From the NCBI GenBank assembly GCA_900313355.1, contig OMQZ01000171.1, forward strand, positions 1 to 13,701: DNA of 13,701 nt, written 5' to 3'. Each line of letters opens with the position of its first letter. The stretch's first letter is position 1. Of the stretch, positions 6,757 to 13,701 are shown one piece after another. The DNA is from an uncultured Rhodospirillaceae bacterium (GTDB taxonomy: Bacteria; Pseudomonadota; Alphaproteobacteria; RF32; CAG-239). The notes beneath the pieces are model-generated. The model saw nothing but the letters and a program-made list of their open reading frames with translations, searched no databases and had not been told where the DNA came from. The position numbers and the translations under genes are program-made.

Positions 6757-8169
6757 TTACAAACTGTTCTGATCATAAAAAGAAGTGTTCTTATTTAGGG
6801 TATAAACCACATCATCTTGAGGAAGATTGTAGTATATATACTCAACATTTTTGAGCTCATCAGCGTAAGGATTATATGGCTGAATAATGGTTCTTTGCAA
6901 CGTTGAGCCTAAAGCTTCGCGCAAAGTGTTGTCAATTCTTTTTGAAAAAGCATTTTTAAAGTTTGGCGATGTGATGATATTTGCAATCATAATACCGCCT
7001 TGTTTTAAATGAGCCTTAACAAGCTTAAAAAAGTTAAGCGTTGTAAAGTTCATGGGAATGCTTTGAAGGGCAGAATACACATCAACAACGATTAAATCAT
7101 ATTGTTTTGTGTCGTTGAGCAAAAACAGATAAGCATCACGAGCAATAAATTTTTTGTTCTGAGATAAAGGTTTATCTAAAAATAAATCTTCGGATATTTT
7201 TTGTAGGTCTTTTTCAATGTCAAGAAAGGTATATTGATGATAAGTATCTTCTATGCCGATTGTGAAACCGCCCGCACCGAGAATTAAGATGTCGGCAGGA
7301 TTTTCTTTGGGCAGTTTATCAATAAAAGTTTGATTGATAAAGTTAATGTATTCAAAGTTCAGTTCATCTTTTTGAGAAACTTTTGAGGATAGAGAGCCGT
7401 TTATTTTCATCAGCTTTGAAAGGTATGTTCCGTTTTCTTCATCAACAGGAAAAATCTCAAGACGTGAAACAGCATCGTCTTTAACCAAAAAATGAGAACC
7501 TGTCATGATCTTTTCATTGTTAAAAAGAAGAGTAAGGAAAAAAGCCATAAGAAGAGGAGTAATAAAAAACGGAATATCTTTCGTTTTTGCAATAAAGAAA
7601 AAAGCAAGAATATTTGCGATAATTAAAAATAAAATTGTGTGAGCAACACCTAAAAAAGGCATTAAAACAAGGGTTGTACCGAGCGAACCTAATACGCTGC
7701 CGATGGTGTCGATGGCCATAAATCGACCGGTATAATTGACATTGAAGTGGTGTATGTAGCGTCCGATAACAGAAGTGACAAAGCCGAGAGAGGCAGAAGG
7801 AAGAGATAAAAACGCTAAAGAAAACAAAGAGACTAGAACCAGAGTTTGTTTTAAGCCGATAAAGTATAAAAAATAAAAATAAATTTGCATTAAATAAAAA
7901 GGACACGCAAGAATATAAGCAAAAATAGTAAAGACAATCAGCTTTTGAATATATTGTCGTATTGGTTTTTGACAAATGGATATGACAGAGCCGATATAGT
8001 AACCGACAGATAAAAACAGCAAAATAACCGTCATGACGATTGATGTAATAAGAGCATTTGAGCCGACAAAGTTAATGAGTTGCCTTAAAATAATCAGCTC
8101 AAAAGAAAGACTTGAAAAACCAAGCAGGAAAATAACAAAAAGCAAATGAAATTTCAGTTTAGAAGACAT
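6757..8169 (-). CDS. Membrane protein with C-terminal spermidine-synthase-like domain
   Basis: A 470-aa two-part protein. Residues about 8-216 contain around seven hydrophobic helices, so it is an inner-membrane protein. Residues about 230-460 form a Rossmann methyltransferase-like fold related to spermidine synthases: the nucleotide-binding loop is GAGGFT (298-303), followed by an acidic strand end in FLDIE (315-319), RDAYLFL (344-350) and LIVVDVYS (359-366). True spermidine synthases have GGGDGG and an Asp-rich VDxxDP motif; here the second Asp is missing. The pattern resembles the 'fused MFS/spermidine synthase' annotation class, whose reaction is mostly unknown, so I do not call it speE. 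It starts inside the end of lpxK (11-base overlap) with AAGGAT upstream of the ATG, so it is probably translationally coupled as the last gene of the lipid A operon. No speD or other polyamine gene is nearby. Confidence 0.8.
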   Translation of the reverse strand: MSSKLKFHLLFVIFLLGFSSLSFELIILRQLINFVGSNALITSIVMTVILLFLSVGYYIGSVISICQKPIRQYIQKLIVFTIFAYILACPFYLMQIYFYFLYFIGLKQTLVLVSLFSLAFLSLPSASLGFVTSVIGRYIHHFNVNYTGRFMAIDTIGSVLGSLGTTLVLMPFLGVAHTILFLIIANILAFFFIAKTKDIPFFITPLLMAFFLTLLFNNEKIMTGSHFLVKDDAVSRLEIFPVDEENGTYLSKLMKINGSLSSKVSQKDELNFEYINFINQTFIDKLPKENPADILILGAGGFTIGIEDTYHQYTFLDIEKDLQKISEDLFLDKPLSQNKKFIARDAYLFLLNDTKQYDLIVVDVYSALQSIPMNFTTLNFFKLVKAHLKQGGIMIANIITSPNFKNAFSKRIDNTLREALGSTLQRTIIQPYNPYADELKNVEYIYYNLPQDDVVYTLNKNTSFYDQNSL

Positions 8170-9115
8170 GACGATCCTTAAAAAACTCAGAGATTTTGCT
8201 TATATGTTCAAATTCGGCTTTGATGTTTAAAACATTGAAATTTTTTTGCATATCAGTCGGGATTTTTACAAAGTCTTTTAAGGTTGTATAAATCGGAAGA
8301 TTTTTCTTCTTTCCTTTTTTGATAAGAGCTTTGAGTTCATCTTTTGTATAAAAATGATGATCCGGAAAATCGTAAGAATTTGCAACGGTTAAACCGCATT
8401 TTTGAAGTGAATGATAAAATTTTTGAGGATATCCTATACCTGCAAAAGCAATAACTTTCATGTTTTGATGTTCGGGTTGTTGCTCTTTAATATCTACATG
8501 AAAAACAGGTTTATCAATCTGTTTTAATAAATTGAACTTGTCTTGACCGATAAAAATAACACCGTCGGCGCGTTTTAAACCGCTTTTTAAACCTTCACGC
8601 ATTGGCCCCGCCGGAATAATTTTTCCGTTTCCGATACCAAGCTCGCCGTTAAACACCAAAAAAGAAATATCTTTATAAAGGGTTGGGTTTTGAAAGCCAT
8701 CATCCATAATCAAAATATCTGCACCGTTTTTTAAAGCAATTTGAGCAGCTTTGCCTCTGTCGGAACAAACGACTGTCGGTGCAACACGGGCAAGCATCAA
8801 CGGTTCATCGCCGACTTCTTGAGGGCTATGGGATTTAAGGTTAACCAAAACACCGCTCAGTTTGCCGCCATAACCGCGTGAAATGAAAAAGGGATTTTTT
8901 CCTTGTTTTTTTAAAAGTTCAGCCAAAGCAATACAAATCGGCGTTTTACCGACACCGCCTGCGGTTAAGTTGCCGACACAAATAACGGGAACAGAAGCCT
9001 TAAAGCCTTTGTTAATGCGCATTCTAAGAGAAGTTATGCCCCCATATATCAGACCGATAGGGGATAGCAAAAAAGAAGTTAAGTTATTTGTTCGCCAATG
9101 TTTAGGAGTTTTCAT
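8159..9115 (-). CDS. lpxK: Tetraacyldisaccharide 4'-kinase LpxK
   Basis: A 318-aa inner-membrane-associated kinase that phosphorylates the 4' position of the lipid A disaccharide precursor using ATP, the sixth step of the Raetz pathway. Motifs in order: N-terminal membrane-binding helix (about 12-30), VGNLTAGGVGKTP with the Walker A (48-59), SRGYGG (79-84), GDEPL (102-106), DDGFQ with the catalytic Asp pair (138-142), PAGPMRE (168-174), FAGIG (224-228), DHH (252-254) and TLKD (278-281), which stands in for the usual TEKD. Length is normal. It is third in the operon after waaA, with a nine-base gap and a poor Shine-Dalgarno, so expression may depend on coupling to waaA. Its ATG is in frame with the waaA stop codon TAG. 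Confidence 0.95.
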   Translation of the reverse strand: MKTPKHWRTNNLTSFLLSPIGLIYGGITSLRMRINKGFKASVPVICVGNLTAGGVGKTPICIALAELLKKQGKNPFFISRGYGGKLSGVLVNLKSHSPQEVGDEPLMLARVAPTVVCSDRGKAAQIALKNGADILIMDDGFQNPTLYKDISFLVFNGELGIGNGKIIPAGPMREGLKSGLKRADGVIFIGQDKFNLLKQIDKPVFHVDIKEQQPEHQNMKVIAFAGIGYPQKFYHSLQKCGLTVANSYDFPDHHFYTKDELKALIKKGKKKNLPIYTTLKDFVKIPTDMQKNFNVLNIKAEFEHISKISEFFKDRHVF

Positions 9116-9124
9116 GAGCGCACT

Positions 9125-10390
9125 CTATTGAATATAATCCTGAATTTTTTCAACGATACCGTCTAAAACCTTAGCTTCGCTTGTTGCCCAGTTATATGCA
9201 AGAGAGCGCTTAGCCTCCAACAAATCGGGATTTGTGAACAGCTTTTCAACCATATCAATAAGCTCTAAAACATCGTTGACTTGAATAACGGCATCGGCGC
9301 GTTTTGCTCTGTTCATAGCATCCGTAAAATTGTGCATATGCGGTCCGACCAGAACGGCATCACGAGATCTTGAAGGTTCCATAAAATTTTGACCGCCGTG
9401 AGCAATCAAAGATCCGCCAATGAAAACAATGTCGATTAATTCATAAAAAATGCCGAGTTCTCCGATGGTGTCAGCAATATAAACATCAGTTTTGTTGGTG
9501 ATTTTTTCATCTGCAGAGCGAAGTGAAACGCTTAAGCCATATTCTTTTTCAAGTCTTTCTTTAATTTCGATACCTCTGTGAGGGTGGCGCGGAACCATAA
9601 CAGTCAAAAGATTTGGAACTTTCTTCGCCAAATCTTTTAAAAAGCGTCCGATTTTGGTTTCTTCATCTTCATGGGTTGAGCTTACAAGCCAAACATTTCG
9701 ACCAGAAAATTGCTCCGCAAGCTCAGCTTTTTTTGTTTCATCAACAGGCAAGGGCAAGCCGGCATATTTTAAGTTTCCTAAACTTGCCGTATTTTTAGCG
9801 CCCAAAACTTTTAGGCGATAAGTGTCTTCATCAGATTGTCCGAGACAAAGCGTAAAACAGCTCAAGATTTCTTTGATGACAAACTCAAATTGTTGCCAGC
9901 GGCGAAAAGATTTGTTTGAAATACGTCCGTTGACCAATATAATCGGTATGTTGCGTTTTTTTAAAGCAGAAAGCATGGCAGGCCAAAATTCAGATTCAAA
10001 CCATAACGCCAAATCGGGTTTCCAATGTCTGATAAAACGGGCGGCATAAAGCGGATGTTCAAGCGGAAAATATTGGTGAAACGCTCTATCAGGAAGACGT
10101 TTGGCCATCACATCGGCAGAAGTTGTTGTGCCGGTCGTGACCATAATATGAACATCAGGAAAAACTTCCAATAAGCGATGAATAAGCGGCAACATTGAAA
10201 TCGATTCGCCGACCGATGCACCATGCATCCAAATCAGTTTTCCTTTCGGACGGGGAAGCGTTGCTTTGCCTAAGCGCTCATTAAAACGTTTAAGGTCTTC
10301 TTTTCCGTTCTTTTTGCGTTTTTCTATATAACGGTTTAAGGCCAGAGGATAAAGAAAAGTGAGTAAGGCTTTATATAGTTTTAGTAACAT
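9125..10390 (-). CDS. waaA: 3-deoxy-D-manno-octulosonic acid (Kdo) transferase
   Basis: A 421-aa inner-membrane GT-B glycosyltransferase (family GT30) that adds Kdo from CMP-Kdo to the lipid A precursor. It has an N-terminal hydrophobic anchor (about 3-18), HGASVGE (56-62) with the catalytic Glu62, FESEFWP (131-137), NGRIS (154-158), GNLKY (205-209), STHEDEE (239-245 region), PRHPHR (267-272) and GGSLIAHGGQNFMEP (325-339), which forms the nucleotide-sugar site. I chose the ATG at 10390: the protein then begins MLLKLYKALL like known homologues. An in-frame start at 10456 would add 22 residues lying mostly inside the previous gene. It begins 13 bases after the stop of the DUF374 gene and ends in TAG, the only gene here with that final stop. 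Whether one or two Kdo residues are added cannot be told from sequence. Confidence 0.95.
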   Translation of the reverse strand: MLLKLYKALLTFLYPLALNRYIEKRKKNGKEDLKRFNERLGKATLPRPKGKLIWMHGASVGESISMLPLIHRLLEVFPDVHIMVTTGTTTSADVMAKRLPDRAFHQYFPLEHPLYAARFIRHWKPDLALWFESEFWPAMLSALKKRNIPIILVNGRISNKSFRRWQQFEFVIKEILSCFTLCLGQSDEDTYRLKVLGAKNTASLGNLKYAGLPLPVDETKKAELAEQFSGRNVWLVSSTHEDEETKIGRFLKDLAKKVPNLLTVMVPRHPHRGIEIKERLEKEYGLSVSLRSADEKITNKTDVYIADTIGELGIFYELIDIVFIGGSLIAHGGQNFMEPSRSRDAVLVGPHMHNFTDAMNRAKRADAVIQVNDVLELIDMVEKLFTNPDLLEAKRSLAYNWATSEAKVLDGIVEKIQDYIQ

Positions 10391-10403
10391 AAGTCGTTCC
10401 GTA

Positions 10404-11162
10404 TCAGTTATGGTTGTGTTTTCGAGGCAATGTTCCTTGTTCAATCGGGGGAACACCGAGCTCTTGATCGAGTTGCCATGTTAATTTGTTCATTTCATCT
10501 TCAATTTGTTTTCGATAATTTTCTAAATTTTCTTTAGGCGTATTTTTAGGAATAAAGAATGGTTTTGTGACGGCAACAATACCCTTTTGAAAGGGCAAAG
10601 GAATAAGCATACGATCCCAGCTTTTGCTCAAAATTTTTGAACGTGCGATGGAATAGGTTAAACCGATAATGGGTTTTCCGGTTGTTTTGGCATAATAAAT
10701 CGGGCTCATTGTCATGGTCATAGAGGGGCCTCGCGGGCCATCGGGGATAATGGCAATGCTTGCATTATTTTTCAGCTCGCGCAAAAGTTTGACGGCTGCA
10801 CTGCGCGGATTTTCATTGGTTGAACCGCTGATATTTTCAATGCCGAAACGCTTTAATAAACCGGCAATCAGCTGTCCGTCGCGGTGCGGAGAGACAAGAG
10901 CCGAAAGTTTTGAAGACCGGTTCCAAAAACAAGGTGCAAAAGCAATTCTTCCATGCCATGCAATAAAAATCACGGCTTTATGTTCTTTTAAGTTGTCATA
11001 AAAAACTTCAACATCGCGTTTTTCCCAGCGTGTGGTAAATGCAACAAAACGCACGTACCAATAACATAAATAACTCACCAAATGAGTCACATGTTCAGAC
11101 TTTGAAATTTTCTTAAAAAAACGCATTAAAAAACCTATAGATTTAATCAACAGGCTCATCAT
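10404..11162 (-). CDS. DUF374 lysophospholipid acyltransferase-like protein, possible lipid A late acyltransferase (LpxJ type)
   Basis: A membrane-associated acyltransferase of the DUF374 family, 252 aa from this start. Seen: WHGR (69-72), in place of the HX4D motif of classical glycerolipid acyltransferases; SPHRDGQ (91-97); SGST (112-115); and PDGPRGP (140-146), all characteristic of the family. Members of DUF374 in Helicobacter and Campylobacter (LpxJ) add secondary acyl chains to lipid A, and the position directly before waaA and lpxK supports a similar role here; that is inference. The start is uncertain. Options are a GTG at 11189 without Shine-Dalgarno, ATG-ATG at 11162/11159, or an ATG at 11126 preceded by TAGG that gives an N-terminus like many homologues (MRFFKK). 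It is the first gene of the operon and ends in TGA, 13 bases before waaA. No convincing promoter is visible upstream. Confidence 0.85.
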   Translation of the reverse strand: MMSLLIKSIGFLMRFFKKISKSEHVTHLVSYLCYWYVRFVAFTTRWEKRDVEVFYDNLKEHKAVIFIAWHGRIAFAPCFWNRSSKLSALVSPHRDGQLIAGLLKRFGIENISGSTNENPRSAAVKLLRELKNNASIAIIPDGPRGPSMTMTMSPIYYAKTTGKPIIGLTYSIARSKILSKSWDRMLIPLPFQKGIVAVTKPFFIPKNTPKENLENYRKQIEDEMNKLTWQLDQELGVPPIEQGTLPRKHNHN

Positions 11163-11254
11163 AGTCGGTTTTTTTGATTGTGCAAGCACAAATTAAAAAA
11201 AAATTGTTACATAATGTTTTAATCAATGTGTTGTGGATTAAAAAGAAAGCGGGG

Positions 11255-11284
11255 GTTGCCAAGCAAAAAGACATTACCTATATT
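11255..11284 (+). promoter_or_regulatory. lon promoter, candidate heat-shock (RpoH) type
   Basis: TTGCCA (11256-11261), 17 bases, then TATATT (11279-11284) gives a good vegetative promoter. The same stretch read as GTTG (11255-11258), 18 bases, CCTATAT (11277-11283) closely matches the alphaproteobacterial heat-shock pattern CTTG-N17-CYTAT-N-T, with one mismatch and one extra spacer base. A predicted start near 11291 leaves a short leader with AAGGAGAG (11303-11310) before lon. Confidence 0.5.
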
Positions 11285-11314
11285 ATAGAGCAGTTATAAT
11301 TCAAGGAGAGATAA

Positions 11315-13669
11315 ATGTCTGAAGATTTGCAAAATTTGCTTTATCCGGTTTTGCCGCTCCGCGATACGGTCGTTTTTCCGAAAATGATTGTGCCGTTGTT
11401 TGTCGGGCGTGAGAGGTCAATAAAAGCCTTACAAAAGGTTCACGACACCGGTACGACGATTGTTTTGGCAACTCAAAAAAAAGCAACCGAGGAAAATCCG
11501 AAAGATGATGATATTTATCATGTCGGAACAATTGGCAGTGTCTTGCAGATGCTCAAATTGCCGGACGGAACGGTGAAGGTTTTAATTGAAGGCTTAGAGC
11601 GTGTTTTAATTGAGCATTTTGAAGTTGGCGATGATTATATATCAGCTAAGATCAAAGCATTTCCGGAAAATTCAGCCAATGAGCAGGAGCTTGAGGCACT
11701 TTCTCGAGCGGTTATTTCTCAATTTGAAGAATATATAAGGGCTTCAAAACGCATTTCGCCTGATGTGATTACGGCAATTCATCAAATTGAGGACATGAGC
11801 AAACTTTCAGACACGATTGCTTCTCATTTAACGTTAAAAGTTGAAGACAAACAATCTTTGCTTGAAGCCAAAGGTTTAAATGAGCGCTTTGAAAAATTGC
11901 TTGCATTGATGAATGCTGAACTTGCGATGATGGAGATTGAAAACAAAATCAAGTCGCGCGTTAAAAAACAGATGGAAAAAAGCCAAAAAGAATACTATTT
12001 GAATGAGCAGATGAAAGCCATTCAAAAAGAATTAAATGATGGTCAGGAAGATGATGAAATAGGTGTTTATACCAAAAAAATTAAGCACACAAAGCTTTCA
12101 AAAGAAGCAAGAGAAAAAGCATTAGCCGAAGTTAAAAAACTTAAAATGATGGGCGCAATGAGTTCTGAAGCAACAGTTGTGCGCAATTATTTGGATTGGA
12201 TTTTAGGAATTCCTTGGAAAGTTAATTCCAAAGTCAATAAAGACCTCAAAAAAGCAACCGAGATATTAGAGCAAGACCATTATGGGCTTGAAAAAGTCAA
12301 AGAGCGCATTGTGGAATATTTAGCCGTTCAATCACGCTCGAAAAACGACAAAGTTAAAGGTCCGATTTTGTGTCTTGTCGGTCCTCCGGGAGTTGGTAAA
12401 ACATCGCTCGGACAATCAATAGCCAAAGCAACAGGGCGCAAATTTGTGCGCGCTTCATTGGGCGGCATGAGAGATGAAGCCGAAATCAGGGGACACCGCC
12501 GCACATACATCGGTTCAATGCCCGGAAAAATCATTCAGAGTATGAAAAAAGCTGGAACATCAAACCCGCTTTTCCTGCTTGATGAAATTGATAAGCTGGG
12601 AGCAGATTGGCGCGGAGATCCAAGCTCGGCACTGCTTGAGGTTTTAGATCCGGAGCAAAATGCAACCTTTAATGATCACTATTTGGACTTGGATTATGAC
12701 TTGTCTGATGTGATGTTTGTAACAACGGCGAACTCGCTTGATATGCCGCGTCCGCTTTTGGATAGAATGGAAATCATACGCTTGTCAGGCTATACGGAAG
12801 ATGAAAAACTCGAAATAGCAAAACGCCACCTTATTCCGAAGATTTTCGGCGAAAATGCGGTGGAATGTTCGGAGCTGACAATAACGGACGATGCCGTACG
12901 TGACATTATTCGCTATTATACACGTGAGGCCGGTGTGCGTAATTTGGAACGAGAGCTGGGGGCCATTGCACGAAAATCCGTGAAAGAATTTTTAATGTCG
13001 CCTGAAAAATGCATCAAAATAGAAGTTAATTCTTCTAATTTGGACAAGTATTTGGGGGTTCGCAGATTTTCTTTCGGAGAAGCGGAAGAAGAAGACCATA
13101 TCGGTGTGACAACAGGGTTGGCATGGACGGAAGTCGGCGGAGATATTCTCTTTATTGAGGCTGTCGATATGCCGGGTAAAGGACGCGTTCAACAAACAGG
13201 AAAGCTGGGCGATGTGATGAAAGAATCGATTGACACAGCATATTCTGTTGTGCGCGCGCACTCAAAGGAATTGGGTATTGATCCGAAAGTTTTTGAAAAA
13301 ACAGACATTCATATTCATGTTCCGGAAGGTGCAACGCCGAAAGACGGGCCGTCAGCCGGTATTGCCATGTTTACGACACTCGTATCGGTGTTTACAAAAA
13401 CACCGGTCAGAAAAGATGTGGCAATGACAGGCGAAATCACACTTCAAGGCAGGGTTTTGCCTATCGGCGGTTTAAAAGAAAAACTTCTTTCTGCTTTAAG
13501 GGGCGGGATTAAAACTGTGATTATTCCGAAAGAGAATGTCAAAGATTTGGCAGAAATTCCGGATAATGTGAAAAAAGGGTTGAAGCTTGTGCCGGTCTCA
13601 AGCGTCAAAGAAGTTTTAGACATCGCCCTTAAAAAGAAAATCATAAAAACAAAGAAGAAGGCCTCTTAA
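11315..13669 (+). CDS. lon: ATP-dependent protease Lon (LonA)
   Basis: A 784-aa soluble cytoplasmic AAA+ serine protease, the full LonA length, that degrades misfolded and regulatory proteins. Domains: N-terminal substrate-binding domain (about 8-200), coiled-coil linker (about 205-275), ATPase with Walker A GPPGVGKT (356-363), Walker B LFLLDEIDK (419-427), the sensor region around TTANS (470-474), and the C-terminal protease domain from about 590. The catalytic dyad is intact: Ser680 in DGPSAG and Lys723 in GGLKEK, with the 43-residue spacing seen in E. coli Lon. The ATG is supported by AAGGAGAG (11303-11310). It is divergent from the lipid A operon and appears monocistronic, with its own promoter and terminator. 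The common clpP-clpX neighbours are not upstream here. Nothing in the sequence suggests damage. Confidence 0.98.
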   Translation: MSEDLQNLLYPVLPLRDTVVFPKMIVPLFVGRERSIKALQKVHDTGTTIVLATQKKATEENPKDDDIYHVGTIGSVLQMLKLPDGTVKVLIEGLERVLIEHFEVGDDYISAKIKAFPENSANEQELEALSRAVISQFEEYIRASKRISPDVITAIHQIEDMSKLSDTIASHLTLKVEDKQSLLEAKGLNERFEKLLALMNAELAMMEIENKIKSRVKKQMEKSQKEYYLNEQMKAIQKELNDGQEDDEIGVYTKKIKHTKLSKEAREKALAEVKKLKMMGAMSSEATVVRNYLDWILGIPWKVNSKVNKDLKKATEILEQDHYGLEKVKERIVEYLAVQSRSKNDKVKGPILCLVGPPGVGKTSLGQSIAKATGRKFVRASLGGMRDEAEIRGHRRTYIGSMPGKIIQSMKKAGTSNPLFLLDEIDKLGADWRGDPSSALLEVLDPEQNATFNDHYLDLDYDLSDVMFVTTANSLDMPRPLLDRMEIIRLSGYTEDEKLEIAKRHLIPKIFGENAVECSELTITDDAVRDIIRYYTREAGVRNLERELGAIARKSVKEFLMSPEKCIKIEVNSSNLDKYLGVRRFSFGEAEEEDHIGVTTGLAWTEVGGDILFIEAVDMPGKGRVQQTGKLGDVMKESIDTAYSVVRAHSKELGIDPKVFEKTDIHIHVPEGATPKDGPSAGIAMFTTLVSVFTKTPVRKDVAMTGEITLQGRVLPIGGLKEKLLSALRGGIKTVIIPKENVKDLAEIPDNVKKGLKLVPVSSVKEVLDIALKKKIIKTKKKAS

Positions 13670-13684
13670 AGAAGAGGCCTTTTT
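13658..13684 (+). terminator. Rho-independent terminator of lon
   Basis: AAGGCCTCTT (13658-13667) and AAGAGGCCTT (13672-13681) form a perfect ten-base-pair stem with an AAAG loop, followed by a T run to 13684. The lon stop codon TAA (13667-13669) lies at the loop side of the left arm, so the hairpin overlaps the end of the coding region. Confidence 0.93.
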
Positions 13685-13701
13685 CATTTTGTTAAATGAG
13701 G

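Noticed and set aside
7520..7975. Open frame of 151 codons on the minus strand overlapping the membrane half of the spermidine-synthase-like gene
   Set aside because: It is in another frame of the same strand within a well-supported gene and encodes a Phe/Ser/Tyr/Cys-rich sequence typical of shifted membrane-protein codons.
10391..10456. Longer waaA starting at 10456
   Set aside because: The extra 22 residues overlap the end of the DUF374 gene; homologues begin at the hydrophobic anchor encoded from 10390.

Overview
The window reads as a chromosomal segment of an AT-rich Gram-negative bacterium, most likely an alphaproteobacterium. Three things support this: the order nlpD-like / yajC / secD / secF, the order DUF374 acyltransferase / waaA / lpxK, and a candidate heat-shock promoter before lon that resembles the alphaproteobacterial form. 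LpxK and WaaA show that the cell makes lipopolysaccharide. No tRNA, rRNA, CRISPR array, insertion sequence or integrase was seen, and no gene-free stretch exceeds 300 bases. The species is not resolved.

Layout. (1) Bases 1-1289 hold a strong promoter and an unrecognised 383-codon orphan gene whose base composition shifts sharply about two thirds of the way along. (2) Bases 1352-5265 are the envelope/secretion block. It starts with a LysM-LysM-LytM lipoprotein gene of NlpD type, interrupted by a single in-frame TAG. This is followed by yajC, secD and secF with their own promoter and a strong terminator. (3) cysS (5372-6745) stands alone, preceded by an imperfect hairpin. (4) Bases 6757-11162 on the minus strand form a tight operon, in transcription order: DUF374 acyltransferase (possible lipid A late acyltransferase), waaA (Kdo transferase), lpxK (lipid A 4'-kinase) and a membrane protein with a spermidine-synthase-like domain. 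(5) lon (11315-13669) is divergent from that operon and ends in a perfect terminator hairpin containing its stop codon.

How the genes fit together. YajC-SecD-SecF assist Sec-dependent export. The NlpD-like protein would regulate cell-wall splitting at the outer membrane. The minus-strand operon builds the Kdo-lipid A core. Lon removes damaged proteins and CysS is housekeeping. The parts that stand out are the orphan gene, the interrupted nlpD, and the fact that both TAG codons ending a frame here (in nlpD and at the end of waaA) are followed by open sequence in the same frame. Of eleven final gene stops, nine are TAA, one TGA and one TAG. I do not see a clear undescribed multi-gene system in this window.
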